A DNA stretch of 64,000 nucleotides from Novosphingobium sp. UBA6272 (GCF_002440635.1 NZ_DJUW01000002.1:124001-188000); one strand, 5' to 3'; numbered from the stretch's first letter, positions 8,011 through 17,065 are shown. The notes: generated by a model not told the origin, from the letters alone. Numbers and translations: made by a program.

Positions 8011-8961
8011 CTATATTCCGCCGCCGGTTAACCGCTGGCAGATCAGATCGAGCTGATCGAGAGTACGGTAACGGATCGTCACCGCGCCCGAGCGCGGATC
8101 GGCATCGGTGTTGATCCGTACCGACAGGCCGAGGAACTCTTCGAGGTGCCCCTGCACCGCAACGATATCGGCAGCATCCGCGCCGTCGCGTTCGCTGCGG
8201 GCCCGGCGCGGTGCCGTGCTCCCGGTGGCGGCCTTGCGAGTGAGCCGCTCGACCTCGCGGACCGAAAGATGGCGGGCCACGGCCTGGTCGGCCAGGGCCT
8301 GGGCGTTCTCGCTGCCGATCAACGCACGCGCGTGACCCATCGAGAGCTTGCCCTCCTCCACCAGCTCGATCACGCCTTCAGGCAGGCTTAAGAGCCGCTG
8401 CAGATTGGCGACATGGCTGCGGCTCTTGTCGACCAGCTTGGCGATCTCGGCCTGGGTCAGCCCCTCGTCTTCAGCCAAGCGGTGGTAAGCGCGGGCTTCT
8501 TCGATCGGATTGAGGTCTTCGCGCTGGAGATTCTCGATCAGCGCCAGCGCGGTAATTTCACGGTCACTAAGTTCGCGAATAATCGCTGGAATTTCATGAA
8601 GTTGAGCGCGCTGAGCCGCCCGCCAGCGGCGTTCGCCGGCAACCAGCCGCCATTGTCCGCGGCCATGCGGGGTGACGATCACCGGCTGAATCACCCCGCG
8701 TGCTGCAATCGACGCGGCCAGCTCGGCCAGCGCTTCTTCGGCGAAGTGCCGGCGCGGCTGACCGGGATGGGGCACGATGTCGGCCACGGCCAGCATGGCG
8801 AGGCCATTGGCCGGATCGAAGGAGGTGCCCTCCGCAGAACGCGGCGCGGCTGGGGTGACCAGCGGCTCTTCACGGCGGGTTTCCCCCAGCAGCGCGCCAA
8901 GCCCGCGACCAAGTGCCGGACGCTTGACTGCAGGCGTTTTGATTACGGATTCGTCGCTCAT
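8011..8961 (-). CDS. parB: Chromosome partitioning protein ParB, CTP-dependent clamp
   Basis: A 316-residue protein that binds parS, hydrolyses CTP, slides along DNA and recruits ParA and, in alphaproteobacteria, PopZ and MipZ. The N-terminal domain (about 53-130) carries the CTP-binding motif GERRWRA (109-115). LIENLQREDLNPIEEA (141-156) is the second conserved box, followed by the helix-turn-helix LTQAEIAKLVDKSRSHVANLQ (168-188). The N-terminus KRPALGRGLGALLGE (14-27) is the segment that stimulates ParA ATPase in this family. The start overlaps the parA stop by four bases (ATGA), so the two are translationally coupled. Three parS sites lie within 4.4 kb upstream. Confidence 0.97.
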   Translation of the reverse strand: MSDESVIKTPAVKRPALGRGLGALLGETRREEPLVTPAAPRSAEGTSFDPANGLAMLAVADIVPHPGQPRRHFAEEALAELAASIAARGVIQPVIVTPHGRGQWRLVAGERRWRAAQRAQLHEIPAIIRELSDREITALALIENLQREDLNPIEEARAYHRLAEDEGLTQAEIAKLVDKSRSHVANLQRLLSLPEGVIELVEEGKLSMGHARALIGSENAQALADQAVARHLSVREVERLTRKAATGSTAPRRARSERDGADAADIVAVQGHLEEFLGLSVRINTDADPRSGAVTIRYRTLDQLDLICQRLTGGGI

Positions 8962-9734
8962 GCGGCCTTCCTCTTCTCGGGCAGGCGGGAAATCAGCTCG
9001 CGCGCCAAGGCCATGTAGGCGCGGCTGCCGGTGCAGTTGTGATCGTAGATCAGCGCCGGAAGGCCATGGCTCGGCGCTTCGGACAGGCGGACATTGCGCG
9101 GAATCACCGCCTCGAACACCAGGTTGCCAAGGCAGGAGCGGACATCGTCAGAAACCTGGTCGGTCAGGCGGTTGCGGCGATCGAACATGGTCAGGGCAAT
9201 GCCGACAATGCCGAGATCGGGATTGAAGCGCTGCTGGACCCGCTCGACCGTCTGGAGCAGTTGCGACAGCCCTTCGAGGGCAAAGAACTCACATTGCAGC
9301 GGGACCAGCAGTGTATCCGCGGCGCACAGCGCGTTGAGCGTCAGCAGGCCTAGCGACGGCGGACAATCGATGAAGGCGATATCGTAACCGGTGTGACCCG
9401 AGAGCGCGGTGCGCAGCCGCTCGGTGCGGTTGTCGACCGAAACGAGCTCCACTTCCGCACCGGACAGGTCGACCGTCGCCGGAACGATGTCGAGGCCGGG
9501 GATCTTGGTTGGGGTGGCGCAGGCGCTGAGCGGCATCTGATCAACCAGCAGGTCATAAGACGAATGCTCGCGTTGATCCGTGCCGATCCCGATCCCGGTC
9601 GAGGCGTTGCCTTGCGGATCGAGATCCACTAGCAGCACCTTCCAGCCGATCGCGGCCATGGCCGTGGCGATATTGATCGCAGTGGTGGTCTTGCCCACTC
9701 CGCCCTTCTGGTTGGCGATCGCCACGCGAATCAC
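8958..9734 (-). CDS. parA: Chromosome partitioning ATPase ParA
   Basis: A 258-residue deviant Walker-type ATPase with KGGVGKTTT at residues 10-18, DLDPQGNASTGIG (about 37-49) and DCPPSLGLLTLNAL (about 118-131). It binds nucleoid DNA non-specifically in the ATP state and pulls ParB-parS complexes toward the pole. The start overlaps the rsmG stop by four bases. The order rsmG-parA-parB after mnmG is the standard origin-proximal arrangement. Confidence 0.97.
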   Translation of the reverse strand: MIRVAIANQKGGVGKTTTAINIATAMAAIGWKVLLVDLDPQGNASTGIGIGTDQREHSSYDLLVDQMPLSACATPTKIPGLDIVPATVDLSGAEVELVSVDNRTERLRTALSGHTGYDIAFIDCPPSLGLLTLNALCAADTLLVPLQCEFFALEGLSQLLQTVERVQQRFNPDLGIVGIALTMFDRRNRLTDQVSDDVRSCLGNLVFEAVIPRNVRLSEAPSHGLPALIYDHNCTGSRAYMALARELISRLPEKRKAA

Positions 9735-10375
9735 GGTTTCTTGCCCTTTCTGCCTTCCAAGGTGCCGACAATAACCCCGGAATCCGCGTCGGTCAGCGAT
9801 TGTTCCACGTGGAACAGGTGATTCCAGCCCTTGAGCTCCAACAGTTCCTGCCGGGCCGAGCGCCCCTTGGGCAACAGCCAGACCGTATCGCTTGTGGAGA
9901 ATCTTGCGGATAGATCGAGCAGTTTCGGCAAGGGAGCGAAGGCCCGTGCCGAAATGGCGCGGAATTGGCGGGTCTCGAGTGCTTCAACCCGCATGCTCGC
10001 GACTTTGGCATTCGTCAGCCCGAGCGAATCGCAAACCCGCTGCAACCAGTTGATTCGCCGCGCCCGCGATTCAACCATCACCACTTCGCACTCGGGCCGC
10101 AGAATTGCGATCACCAGACCGGGAAATCCCGCCCCGCTCCCCAGATCGAGCCAGGGCGACCCTGTTTCACGTGGAACATGGGCGAGGAGCTGCGCCGAAT
10201 CGGCATAGTGCCGCACCCACAGCGCTTGCAAGCTCGATTCGGACACCAGGTTCTGGACCTCGTTCTCGGCCGCCAGCAGCGCGGTCAGGCCGTCCAGCCG
10301 CGACTGAACCGCGTCGCTCCATTCGGGAAGGCTCCGGAACCAGTCCCGCGCAGCTGCTTCATCGGCCAGGATCAT
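9731..10375 (-). CDS. rsmG: 16S rRNA (guanine-527-N7)-methyltransferase RsmG
   Basis: A 214-residue Rossmann-fold methyltransferase with the SAM motif LDLGSGAGFPG at 76-86 and MVESRARRINWLQRV around 99-113, typical of RsmG (GidB). It methylates G527 of 16S rRNA in the 530 loop. Its coding sequence contains two parS palindromes, one encoding residues around 66-71 (HVPRET) and one encoding residues around 187-192 (LFHVEQ). Its start overlaps the mnmG stop by four bases. Confidence 0.96.
   Translation of the reverse strand: MILADEAAARDWFRSLPEWSDAVQSRLDGLTALLAAENEVQNLVSESSLQALWVRHYADSAQLLAHVPRETGSPWLDLGSGAGFPGLVIAILRPECEVVMVESRARRINWLQRVCDSLGLTNAKVASMRVEALETRQFRAISARAFAPLPKLLDLSARFSTSDTVWLLPKGRSARQELLELKGWNHLFHVEQSLTDADSGVIVGTLEGRKGKKP
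9801..9816. promoter_or_regulatory. parS: parS site inside rsmG
   Basis: TGTTCCACGTGGAACA, a perfect 16-bp palindrome that matches the bacterial parS consensus. It is embedded in the 3' part of rsmG, 67 bases upstream of the parA start. Confidence 0.95.
10163..10178. promoter_or_regulatory. parS: parS site inside rsmG
   Basis: TGTTTCACGTGGAACA, a 16-bp near-palindrome matching parS, within the 5' half of rsmG. One arm is the TGTTTCAC form and the other the TGTTCCAC form. Confidence 0.93.
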
Positions 10376-12234
10376 GCCGCCCTCCGCCGGGCGTGGACCA
10401 GCAGCGCCGCCAGAGCAGCCGGAGTGATCCCCGGCACGCGCCCCGCCGCCGCCAGGGTGGCAGGCCGCGCCCGGCTGAGCCGCTCAACCATCTCGCGCGA
10501 CAGGCCCGGGATCGCTTCATAGGGAAAATCATCGCCCAGCGGCAGCGCTTCGCCAGCGCGCAGCTCGCGCAGCTCAGCGTCCTGACGAGAGAGATAGGGT
10601 GCATAGGCGGCATCTTCGGTCACTTCCTCGGCCAGGTCGGCATCGGTCAGCACCTGCGGATCGATCCACGAAGCCAGCGCGTCGAGCTCGACCCCGCCAA
10701 AGCGCAGCCACTCGCGCAGGCTCAGCCGCCCGACATCGGCGCGCACCGGCAGCCGCGCCCGGGCCATGTCGTTGCCGGTCACCACCTGGTCGAGCTCGGC
10801 ATCGAGCCGCGCCCGGTCAGCTTCGCGCCGGGCAAACCATTCGGCCCGCGCCGGTCCCACCGCGCCCAGCGTCAGGCCCAGCGGTGTCAGCCGGCTCCCG
10901 GCATTGTTGGCCCGAAGGCGCAGCCGGTACTCGGCCCGCGCGGTCAGCATCCGATAGGGCTCGCTCACTCCGTGCAGGGTCAGGTCGTCGATCATCACCG
11001 CCATGTATGAATTGGCCCGGTCAATCGCCGGCCCGTCGCGCCCCAGCACGGCGGCAGCGGCATGCATCCCGGCGACCAGGCCCTGCGCGGCGGCTTCTTC
11101 ATAGCCGGTCGTCCCGTTGATCTGCCCGGCGCAATAGAGCCCCGGCATGGCGCGCAGCTCCAGACTAGGCCGCAGCGCGCGCGGATCGATATGATCGTAC
11201 TCCACCGCATAACCCGGCACGGCCATCTCGACCCGCTCCAGCCCCTCCATCGTCCGCAGCATGGCCAGCTGGACATCGGCAGGCAGCGAGGTCGAGATTC
11301 CGTTGGGATAGACCAGCGGGGTATCGAGCCCCTCGGGCTCCAGGAACACCTGATGCCCGTCGCGATCGGCGAAGCGGTGGATCTTGTCCTCGATCGAGGG
11401 GCAATAGCGCGGGCCATTGGCGCCGATCGCGCCGGAAAACAGCGGTGAGCGGTGCAGGTTGGCGCGGATCACGTCGTGACTGCGCGGATTGGTGCGGGTG
11501 ATCGCGCAGAACAGCTGCGGCAGCACCCGGCCGACACCGCCATAGTGCAACGGCAGCGCCGACATGGTCCAGGGCTCCGCGTCGCTCGGCTGCTCGTCGA
11601 GCCGCGCCCAGTCGATCGTCCGCCCATCGAGCCGCGGCGGGGTCCCGGTCTTGAGTCGGGCCATCGGCAGGTCGGCCTCGCGCAGCTGCGCCGCGAGCCG
11701 CTGGGCCGAGGCTTCACCGATCCGACCGCCGACGATCCGCTCTTCCCCGCGGAACAGGATTCCCCCCAGGAAGGTCCCGGTGCACAGCACCACGGCGGGC
11801 GCAGCCAAGGCAGTGCCATCGGCCAGCTCGATCCCCACGACCCTTCCAGCCTCGATCCGCAGCGCCGCCGCCTCACCCGCGATCTGGGTCAGATCACCCT
11901 GCAAGGGCAACAGCCGCTGTACCTCGGCCTTGAAACGCTTGCGATCGGCCTGGACCCGCGGCCCCTGCACCGCCGATCCCTTCGAGCGGTTGAGCATGCG
12001 GTAATGGATCGCCCCGGCATCGGCCGCGCGGGCCAGGATTCCGTCGAAGGCATCGACCTCGCGGACCAGATGGCCCTTCCCCAGCCCGCCGATCGCCGGA
12101 TTGCAGCTCATCGCCCCGATCGCGCCCAAATCGAAACTAACCAACGCAGCATGCGCCCCCATCCGCGCCGCCGCCGCCGCGGCTTCCACCCCGGCATGGC
12201 CTCCGCCGACAACGATGACATCGAACTGCTGCAT
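10372..12234 (-). CDS. mnmG: tRNA uridine-5-carboxymethylaminomethyl modification enzyme MnmG
   Basis: A 620-residue FAD protein that, with MnmE, installs the 5-carboxymethylaminomethyl group on U34 of certain tRNAs. The N-terminus carries the FAD-binding FDVIVVGGGHAGVEAAAAAA. CNPAIGGLGKGHLVREVDA and GTFLGGILFRGEE follow, all signatures of GidA/MnmG. Length is typical for the family. It lies 99 bases downstream of mnmE, with a parS site in that gap. Confidence 0.97.
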   Translation of the reverse strand: MQQFDVIVVGGGHAGVEAAAAAARMGAHAALVSFDLGAIGAMSCNPAIGGLGKGHLVREVDAFDGILARAADAGAIHYRMLNRSKGSAVQGPRVQADRKRFKAEVQRLLPLQGDLTQIAGEAAALRIEAGRVVGIELADGTALAAPAVVLCTGTFLGGILFRGEERIVGGRIGEASAQRLAAQLREADLPMARLKTGTPPRLDGRTIDWARLDEQPSDAEPWTMSALPLHYGGVGRVLPQLFCAITRTNPRSHDVIRANLHRSPLFSGAIGANGPRYCPSIEDKIHRFADRDGHQVFLEPEGLDTPLVYPNGISTSLPADVQLAMLRTMEGLERVEMAVPGYAVEYDHIDPRALRPSLELRAMPGLYCAGQINGTTGYEEAAAQGLVAGMHAAAAVLGRDGPAIDRANSYMAVMIDDLTLHGVSEPYRMLTARAEYRLRLRANNAGSRLTPLGLTLGAVGPARAEWFARREADRARLDAELDQVVTGNDMARARLPVRADVGRLSLREWLRFGGVELDALASWIDPQVLTDADLAEEVTEDAAYAPYLSRQDAELRELRAGEALPLGDDFPYEAIPGLSREMVERLSRARPATLAAAGRVPGITPAALAALLVHARRRAA

Positions 12235-12316
12235 GATCGCTGCGCCCTTAGCGCAGTGCGGCGGAAAGTGGGAACGGGTTTTCGGTGGGTGGTGGCTTGG
12301 TGATCACCAAGCGCTC

Positions 12317-12332
12317 TGTTTCACGTGAAACA
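12317..12332. promoter_or_regulatory. parS: parS site between mnmE and mnmG
   Basis: TGTTTCACGTGAAACA, an exact match to the canonical 16-bp parS palindrome. It lies in the 99-bp gap between the mnmE stop and the mnmG start. Confidence 0.97.
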
Positions 12333-12333
12333 C

Positions 12334-13611
12334 TCACTTCCCGATGCAGAACCGTCCGAACAGCGCATCGAGCATATCCTCGGTCGCGGTCTGGCCGAGC
12401 AGGGTGTCGAACGACACCCGGGCCAGGCGCAGCGCTTCGGCGATCAGCAGGGGGTCCTTGTGCTCGGCGGCCTGGGCGAGTGCGGTGCGGGCCTCGCTGA
12501 GCAGGTCGTGCTGGCGTTCGTTGAGCGCGGCCTCGCCGGGGCGCGGCAGGGCCTGGCTGGCGGTCTCGATCAGATCGACCCGCAGTGCGCCGATCCCCTG
12601 ACCGGTCCGGGCCGAGATCCGGTGGCGCGGGGCCTCCTTGACGAGGTGGTCGGGCTTGTCGGTCTGCGCCTCGATCTCCCAGGCGCCGGGCGGGCCCATC
12701 TCTTCGGGGCCGAGCCATAGCACCAGGTCAGCCCGGTCGAGCGCTTCGAGCGCGCGTTCGATCCCGATCGCCTCGACCACATCGTCGACCGAATCGTGCA
12801 ACCCGGCGGTATCGGCGAACAGGAACGGCACCCCGGCGATCGCCACCGGGCGGGTCAGGACATCGCGGGTGGTTCCGGCGATCGGGGTTGCAATGGCCGC
12901 TTCCGCTTCTACCAAGCAATTGAAAAGCGTACTCTTTCCGGCATTCGGCGGGCCTGCGACGACGACCCGGAAGCCTTCCTTGAGCAATTCCGCACGGGGC
13001 CGCTCTAGCCAGGTCCGGATCGCCTTGCCGAGCACTTCGATCTTGAGCGCGAAATCGGCCGGCAGGGTGGCGACATCGTCTTCGTCAGCAAAATCGAGCA
13101 CGGCCTCGACCGCGGCGGACAGATTAAGCAGTTCCTCGCGCCAGGCCTGAACCTCGCGGCTGAAGGCACCGCCGGCCATGGCCATGGCGGAGAGCCGCTG
13201 GAGCTCGGTCTCGGCCTCGAGCAGGTCGGCCAGCCCCTCGGCTTCGGCCAGGTCGATCTTGCCGTTGAGGAAGGCGCGGCGGGTGAACTCGCCTGGCTTG
13301 GCCCGGCGTAGTCCAGGTATCGCCGCCAGCGCGGTTTCAACCGCGGCGATCACTGCCCGGCCCCCGTGGCATTGCAGCTCGACCGTGTCCTCGCCAGTCT
13401 CGGTCCCTGGGCCGGGCAGCCACAGCACCAGCGCCTCGTCGATCACCGCCCCCTGCCGGTCACGCAGCCAGGCCAGCGCGGCGCGGCGCGGCGCGGGCAC
13501 GCGCCCGGCCAGGTCAAGCAGGGCGTCGCGTGCACGCGGCCCAGTGACCCGCACCACCCCGATCGCCGCCGGAGGGGCGCCGCTGGACAAGGCAAAGATC
13601 GTATCGGTCAT
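12334..13611 (-). CDS. mnmE: tRNA modification GTPase MnmE
   Basis: A 425-residue GTPase partner of MnmG. An N-terminal formyl-THF-binding domain starts MTDTIFALSSG. The GTPase motifs are G1 GPPNAGKST (220-228), G2 TTRD (247-250) and G3 DTAG (267-270). The protein ends in FCIGK, the conserved C-terminal cysteine tail. The G4 motif, normally NKxD, is degenerate here: the region reads EIEAQTDKPDHLV. The protein is shorter than the 450 or so residues of the E. coli enzyme. It is the first gene of mnmE-mnmG-rsmG-parA-parB. Confidence 0.96.
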   Translation of the reverse strand: MTDTIFALSSGAPPAAIGVVRVTGPRARDALLDLAGRVPAPRRAALAWLRDRQGAVIDEALVLWLPGPGTETGEDTVELQCHGGRAVIAAVETALAAIPGLRRAKPGEFTRRAFLNGKIDLAEAEGLADLLEAETELQRLSAMAMAGGAFSREVQAWREELLNLSAAVEAVLDFADEDDVATLPADFALKIEVLGKAIRTWLERPRAELLKEGFRVVVAGPPNAGKSTLFNCLVEAEAAIATPIAGTTRDVLTRPVAIAGVPFLFADTAGLHDSVDDVVEAIGIERALEALDRADLVLWLGPEEMGPPGAWEIEAQTDKPDHLVKEAPRHRISARTGQGIGALRVDLIETASQALPRPGEAALNERQHDLLSEARTALAQAAEHKDPLLIAEALRLARVSFDTLLGQTATEDMLDALFGRFCIGK

Positions 13612-13648
13612 GGCAGGGGCCTAGCACGTCCTCCCCGCCAAGGGAGGA

Positions 13649-13906
13649 TCAATCGTCCTTTTTCTTCGCCGCCCCCGCCGCAAAGGCATTGCCGCTTTCC
13701 ATGAACTGCTGGAACAGCTTCAGCCCCATCTGGCCCATCGGCGCGATGTTCTTGGCGAAATCCTGGACCTGCTCGACCGAGCCCGCGCCCTTCATCGCCT
13801 TCGATATGACATCGACGTAGACCGAATTGGCCTTGGACACATCGGGCAGGCCAAGGAAGGCGCGCGCCTCTTCGGGGGTGCAATCGATCTCGACATGGAC
13901 TTTCAT
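13649..13906 (-). CDS. Small conserved protein, DUF6489-like
   Basis: An 85-residue protein beginning MKVHVEIDCTPEEARAFLGLPD. The start at 13906 has a strong GAGGAGA ribosome-binding site, and a longer upstream frame is not needed. It has no signal peptide or membrane segment; the centre is amphipathic (SVEQVQDFAKNIAPMGQMGLKLFQQFM) and the tail is Ala/Lys/Asp. The family is found in sphingomonads and relatives and has no known function. It lies 37 bases upstream of the mnmE start on the opposite side, on the same strand. Confidence 0.75.
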   Translation of the reverse strand: MKVHVEIDCTPEEARAFLGLPDVSKANSVYVDVISKAMKGAGSVEQVQDFAKNIAPMGQMGLKLFQQFMESGNAFAAGAAKKKDD

Positions 13907-14018
13907 GGCATTCTCCTCATCGCACCCAGTCGTTTCCCTGCGCCAAGCTGGCATAGGGCCTTCACAAAGTCCACGGCTGGCTTAGGAAGGGCGCGAAGTA
14001 CCAGCGGAGAGCCCCCCA

Positions 14019-14714
14019 ATGTCCGAGACCGTCCAGATCCCCTCCATCAAGCACGATGGCACCATCCCCGCCTATGTCGCGCGTCCGGCCGGCACGCCCA
14101 AGGCGGCGATCATCGTCATTCCTGAGATCTTCGGGGTCAATCCGGGGATCCGCCAAAAGGCCGACAAGTGGGCGGCGAAAGGCTATCTTGCGGTCGCGCC
14201 CGATATCTTCTGGCGCTTCGCGGCGGGGGTGGAACTCAACCCCGATGTCGAGGCCGAGCTCAACCAGGCGTTCGGCTATTTCCAACAATATGATCCGGCC
14301 GACGGGGTCTATGACATCGAGAGCGCGATCAAGTGGATCCGGGGTGAAGGCGTCAGCAAGGTCGGCTGCTCGGGCTACTGCCTAGGCGGGCGGCTCGCCT
14401 ACATGGCGGCGGCGCGGACCGATATCGACGCCTCGGTTGGCTATTACGGGGTGATGATCGATACGATGCTGGATGAAGCGCATCACATCGCCAACCCGCT
14501 GCTGCTGCACATTGCCTGCGAAGACCAGTTCGTTTCGGCCGAGGCCCAGGCTGCGGTCCATGCTGGGCTCGACGATCACCCGCGGGTGACGCTGCACGAC
14601 TATCCCGGCATGCCGCACGGCTTCGCCGCCGAGATGGGCGACCGCCGCCATGACGCCGAGGCCGAGCTGGCCGACAGCCGGACCGAAGCCTTCCTGGCCG
14701 AGCACCTGGCATGA
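14019..14714 (+). CDS. Dienelactone hydrolase family protein
   Basis: A 231-residue alpha/beta hydrolase. The catalytic triad of dienelactone hydrolases is visible: Cys121 in GYCLGG (nucleophile), Asp169 in ACEDQF and His200 in GMPHGF. Glu36 in VIPEIFGV is the residue that activates the cysteine. The family hydrolyses lactones and small esters; the physiological substrate is not evident, since no aromatic degradation genes lie nearby. Its stop overlaps the next start (ATGA), so the two are co-translated. Confidence 0.9.
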   Translation: MSETVQIPSIKHDGTIPAYVARPAGTPKAAIIVIPEIFGVNPGIRQKADKWAAKGYLAVAPDIFWRFAAGVELNPDVEAELNQAFGYFQQYDPADGVYDIESAIKWIRGEGVSKVGCSGYCLGGRLAYMAAARTDIDASVGYYGVMIDTMLDEAHHIANPLLLHIACEDQFVSAEAQAAVHAGLDDHPRVTLHDYPGMPHGFAAEMGDRRHDAEAELADSRTEAFLAEHLA

Positions 14715-15112
14715 GCGGCGCGCGCAAGGGCGTAGCCGCCTGGCACGAATACATGGAAAGCGGCGGCGATGCCGACCTGCTTTCCGCGCTGACCGCCGAA
14801 GACGCGGTGTTCCACTCGCCGGTGGTCCACTCCCCGCAAGCGGGCAAGGCCAAGGTCATGCTCTACCTGCTCAGCGCCGCAAAGGTGCTGGGCAATGACA
14901 GCTTTGTCTATGTCCGCGAAGTGGTCGAGGGCAACGACGCCCTGCTCGAGTTCACCAGCGAGATCGACGGGATCTACATCAATGGGATCGATCTGATCCG
15001 CTTTGATGATGAGGGGAAGATCAAGGATTTCAAGGTGATGGTCCGCCCGGTCAAGGCGGTCAACAAGCTATGGGAAATGATGGCGGCGCAGCTTCAGGCG
15101 GCGCAGGGCTAG
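14711..15112 (+). CDS. SnoaL/NTF2-like cone-barrel protein
   Basis: A 133-residue protein with the cone-shaped NTF2-like pattern: an N-terminal helix (AAWHEYMESGGDADLLSALTAEDAVFHSP), then strands including LLEFTSEIDGIYINGIDLIRFDDEGKIKDFKVMVRP. SnoaL-like proteins are small ligand-binding proteins or enzymes of varied function. Overlap with the dienelactone hydrolase gene suggests a joint role. The stop overlaps the convergent ATPase gene by four bases. Confidence 0.8.
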   Translation: MSGARKGVAAWHEYMESGGDADLLSALTAEDAVFHSPVVHSPQAGKAKVMLYLLSAAKVLGNDSFVYVREVVEGNDALLEFTSEIDGIYINGIDLIRFDDEGKIKDFKVMVRPVKAVNKLWEMMAAQLQAAQG

Positions 15113-15648
15113 GCCCCGAGGCTGCGGCGCAGGAATTCCAGCCTCAGTTCGACCGGCACCAGCGGCAGGTCGGTCACCGCATAGCCATAGCGTTTCCACG
15201 CTGCGGTCACGGCCTCGTCGCTCGCCACGGCTTGCTCCCAATCCTGAATCCGTTCGGCATCCTGGACATAGATTGCGGCCCAGGCCGGTGCGCGCAGGAT
15301 CGGGCCCTGATAGCGCAGGTCACGGCAGGCCTGATCCACCGCGCGCGGCACGGTCAGACCCGATACGTCGAGAAAACCCACTACATCGGGAAAGCCGCGA
15401 TCGAACAGCACCGGTTCGGGATGTCCGGCGTGGCGCTCGAACTCATGACGGTGCGCCGCAAGCATGGCTTCGGCGAAACCAAGTGGATCGCTTGCCCGCA
15501 GTGCCATGCCGCCGGGTGACTTGAGCAGCTCGCGCGCGACCTCGGGTGAGGTCTGTACGCCCGCGGCTGCGGCGGCATCCAGCAGGGTGGTCTTGCCCGC
15601 CCCCGGCGCGCCGGTAAGAACCGCGTGCCGGGGAACGAGCAGGCCCAT
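15109..15648 (-). CDS. AAA/P-loop ATPase or kinase, NadR-like
   Basis: A 179-residue P-loop protein with Walker A GAPGAGKTTLL (about 13-23), SPEVARELL after it, and FDRGFPDVVGFL (about 82-93) resembling the acceptor-site DRG motif of nucleotide kinases. It belongs to the AAA_28/predicted-ATPase group whose substrates are mostly unknown. It starts one base after the rho stop, so it is likely co-transcribed with rho. Confidence 0.75.
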   Translation of the reverse strand: MGLLVPRHAVLTGAPGAGKTTLLDAAAAAGVQTSPEVARELLKSPGGMALRASDPLGFAEAMLAAHRHEFERHAGHPEPVLFDRGFPDVVGFLDVSGLTVPRAVDQACRDLRYQGPILRAPAWAAIYVQDAERIQDWEQAVASDEAVTAAWKRYGYAVTDLPLVPVELRLEFLRRSLGA

Positions 15649-15649
15649 C

Positions 15650-16906
15650 TTATTGATTCATCGTCGCGAAGAAGTCTTCGTTGGTCTTGGAATCCTTCAT
15701 CTTGTCGAGCAGGAATTCCATCGCGTCGACCGTGCCCATCTGCATCAGAATCCGGCGCAGCACCCACATCTTGCTGAGCTTGTCCTTGGCGACCAGCAGT
15801 TCTTCCTTGCGGGTCCCGGACTTGCCGACATCGAGCGCCGGGAAGATCCGCTTGTCGGCCACCTTGCGGTCAAGCACGATTTCGCTGTTACCGGTGCCCT
15901 TGAACTCTTCGAAGATCACTTCGTCCATGCGGCTGCCGGTATCGATCAGCGCGGTTGCGATGATCGACAGGCTGCCGCCCTCCTCGATGTTGCGCGCCGC
16001 GCCGAAGAAGCGCTTGGGGCGCTGCAGGGCGTTGGCGTCGACACCGCCGGTCAGGACCTTGCCCGACGACGGCACCACGGTGTTGTAGGCGCGGCCGAGG
16101 CGGGTGATCGAATCGAGCAGGATCACCACGTCGCGCTTGTGCTCGACCAGCCGCTTGGCCTTCTCGATCACCATTTCGGCAACCTGGACGTGGCGGGTGG
16201 CGGGCTCATCGAAGGTCGAGGAGATCACCTCGCCCTTCACCGAGCGCTGCATGTCGGTGACTTCTTCCGGGCGTTCATCGACCAGCAGCACCAGCAGGAA
16301 CACTTCGGGATGGTTGTCGGTGATCGCCTTGGCGATGTTCTGCAGCAGCACGGTCTTGCCGGTCCGTGGCGGGGCAACGATCAGCGCGCGCTGGCCCTTG
16401 CCCTGCGGCGAGATGATGTCGATCACCCGCGCCGACTTGTCCTTGACGGTCGGGTCGAGCGTATCGAGGCTGAGCTTTTCGTCCGGATAGAGCGGTGTCA
16501 GGTTGTCGAAATTGACGCGGTGGCGAACCGCTTCTGGATCGTCATAGTTGACACTGATCAGCTTGGTGATCGCGAAATAGCGTTCGCCGTCCTTGGGGGC
16601 GCGGACCTCGCCTTCGACCGTGTCGCCGGTGCGCAGGCCCCATTTGCGGACCTGATTGGGCGAGACGTAAATGTCGTCGGGTCCGGCCAGGTAATTCGCT
16701 TCCGGGCTGCGCAGAAAGCCGAATCCATCGGTCAGCACTTCGATCGTGCCCTGCCCGATGATTTCCTCGCCATCCTCGGCCAGTTCCTTGAGGATCGCGA
16801 ACATCAGATCCTGGCGGCGCATCGTCGATGCGGCTTCGACTTCCAGCTCTTCGGCCATTTCGACCAGTTCGGCGGAGGTCTTTTTCTTGAGTTCTTTCAA
16901 GTGCAT
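15650..16906 (-). CDS. rho: Transcription termination factor Rho
   Basis: A 418-residue hexameric RNA-dependent ATPase. The N-terminal helix domain (MHLKELKKKTSAELVEMAEEL) is followed by the RNA-binding cold-shock fold (GFGFLRSPEANYL, 61-73). Next is the Walker A motif APPRTGKT (178-185), then the Q-loop and secondary RNA-binding elements (SSGKVLTGGVDANALQRPKRFFGAARN). Length is standard. Rho near hemE is part of the conserved alphaproteobacterial origin neighbourhood. Confidence 0.98.
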   Translation of the reverse strand: MHLKELKKKTSAELVEMAEELEVEAASTMRRQDLMFAILKELAEDGEEIIGQGTIEVLTDGFGFLRSPEANYLAGPDDIYVSPNQVRKWGLRTGDTVEGEVRAPKDGERYFAITKLISVNYDDPEAVRHRVNFDNLTPLYPDEKLSLDTLDPTVKDKSARVIDIISPQGKGQRALIVAPPRTGKTVLLQNIAKAITDNHPEVFLLVLLVDERPEEVTDMQRSVKGEVISSTFDEPATRHVQVAEMVIEKAKRLVEHKRDVVILLDSITRLGRAYNTVVPSSGKVLTGGVDANALQRPKRFFGAARNIEEGGSLSIIATALIDTGSRMDEVIFEEFKGTGNSEIVLDRKVADKRIFPALDVGKSGTRKEELLVAKDKLSKMWVLRRILMQMGTVDAMEFLLDKMKDSKTNEDFFATMNQ

Positions 16907-17065
16907 TTGTCTTGTATTCCAGTAATTTGCTTATGCTGATCTGGCCGACCGATCATGGGGCTTGGAGAAAGCGGATCGTGCCGCGAGCAAGGCGCGGTCT
17001 CGTGTCGGACAAGATCGAAATAGGCTCGCGCCCCATGTGTGTCAATCAAGCGCTGACAGCGCGGC

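Noticed and set aside
13629..13648. Hairpin TCCTCCC-N6-GGGAGGA between the DUF6489 gene and mnmE
   Set aside because: It lacks a T run in either direction, so it is not called as a terminator; it may be a chance structure.
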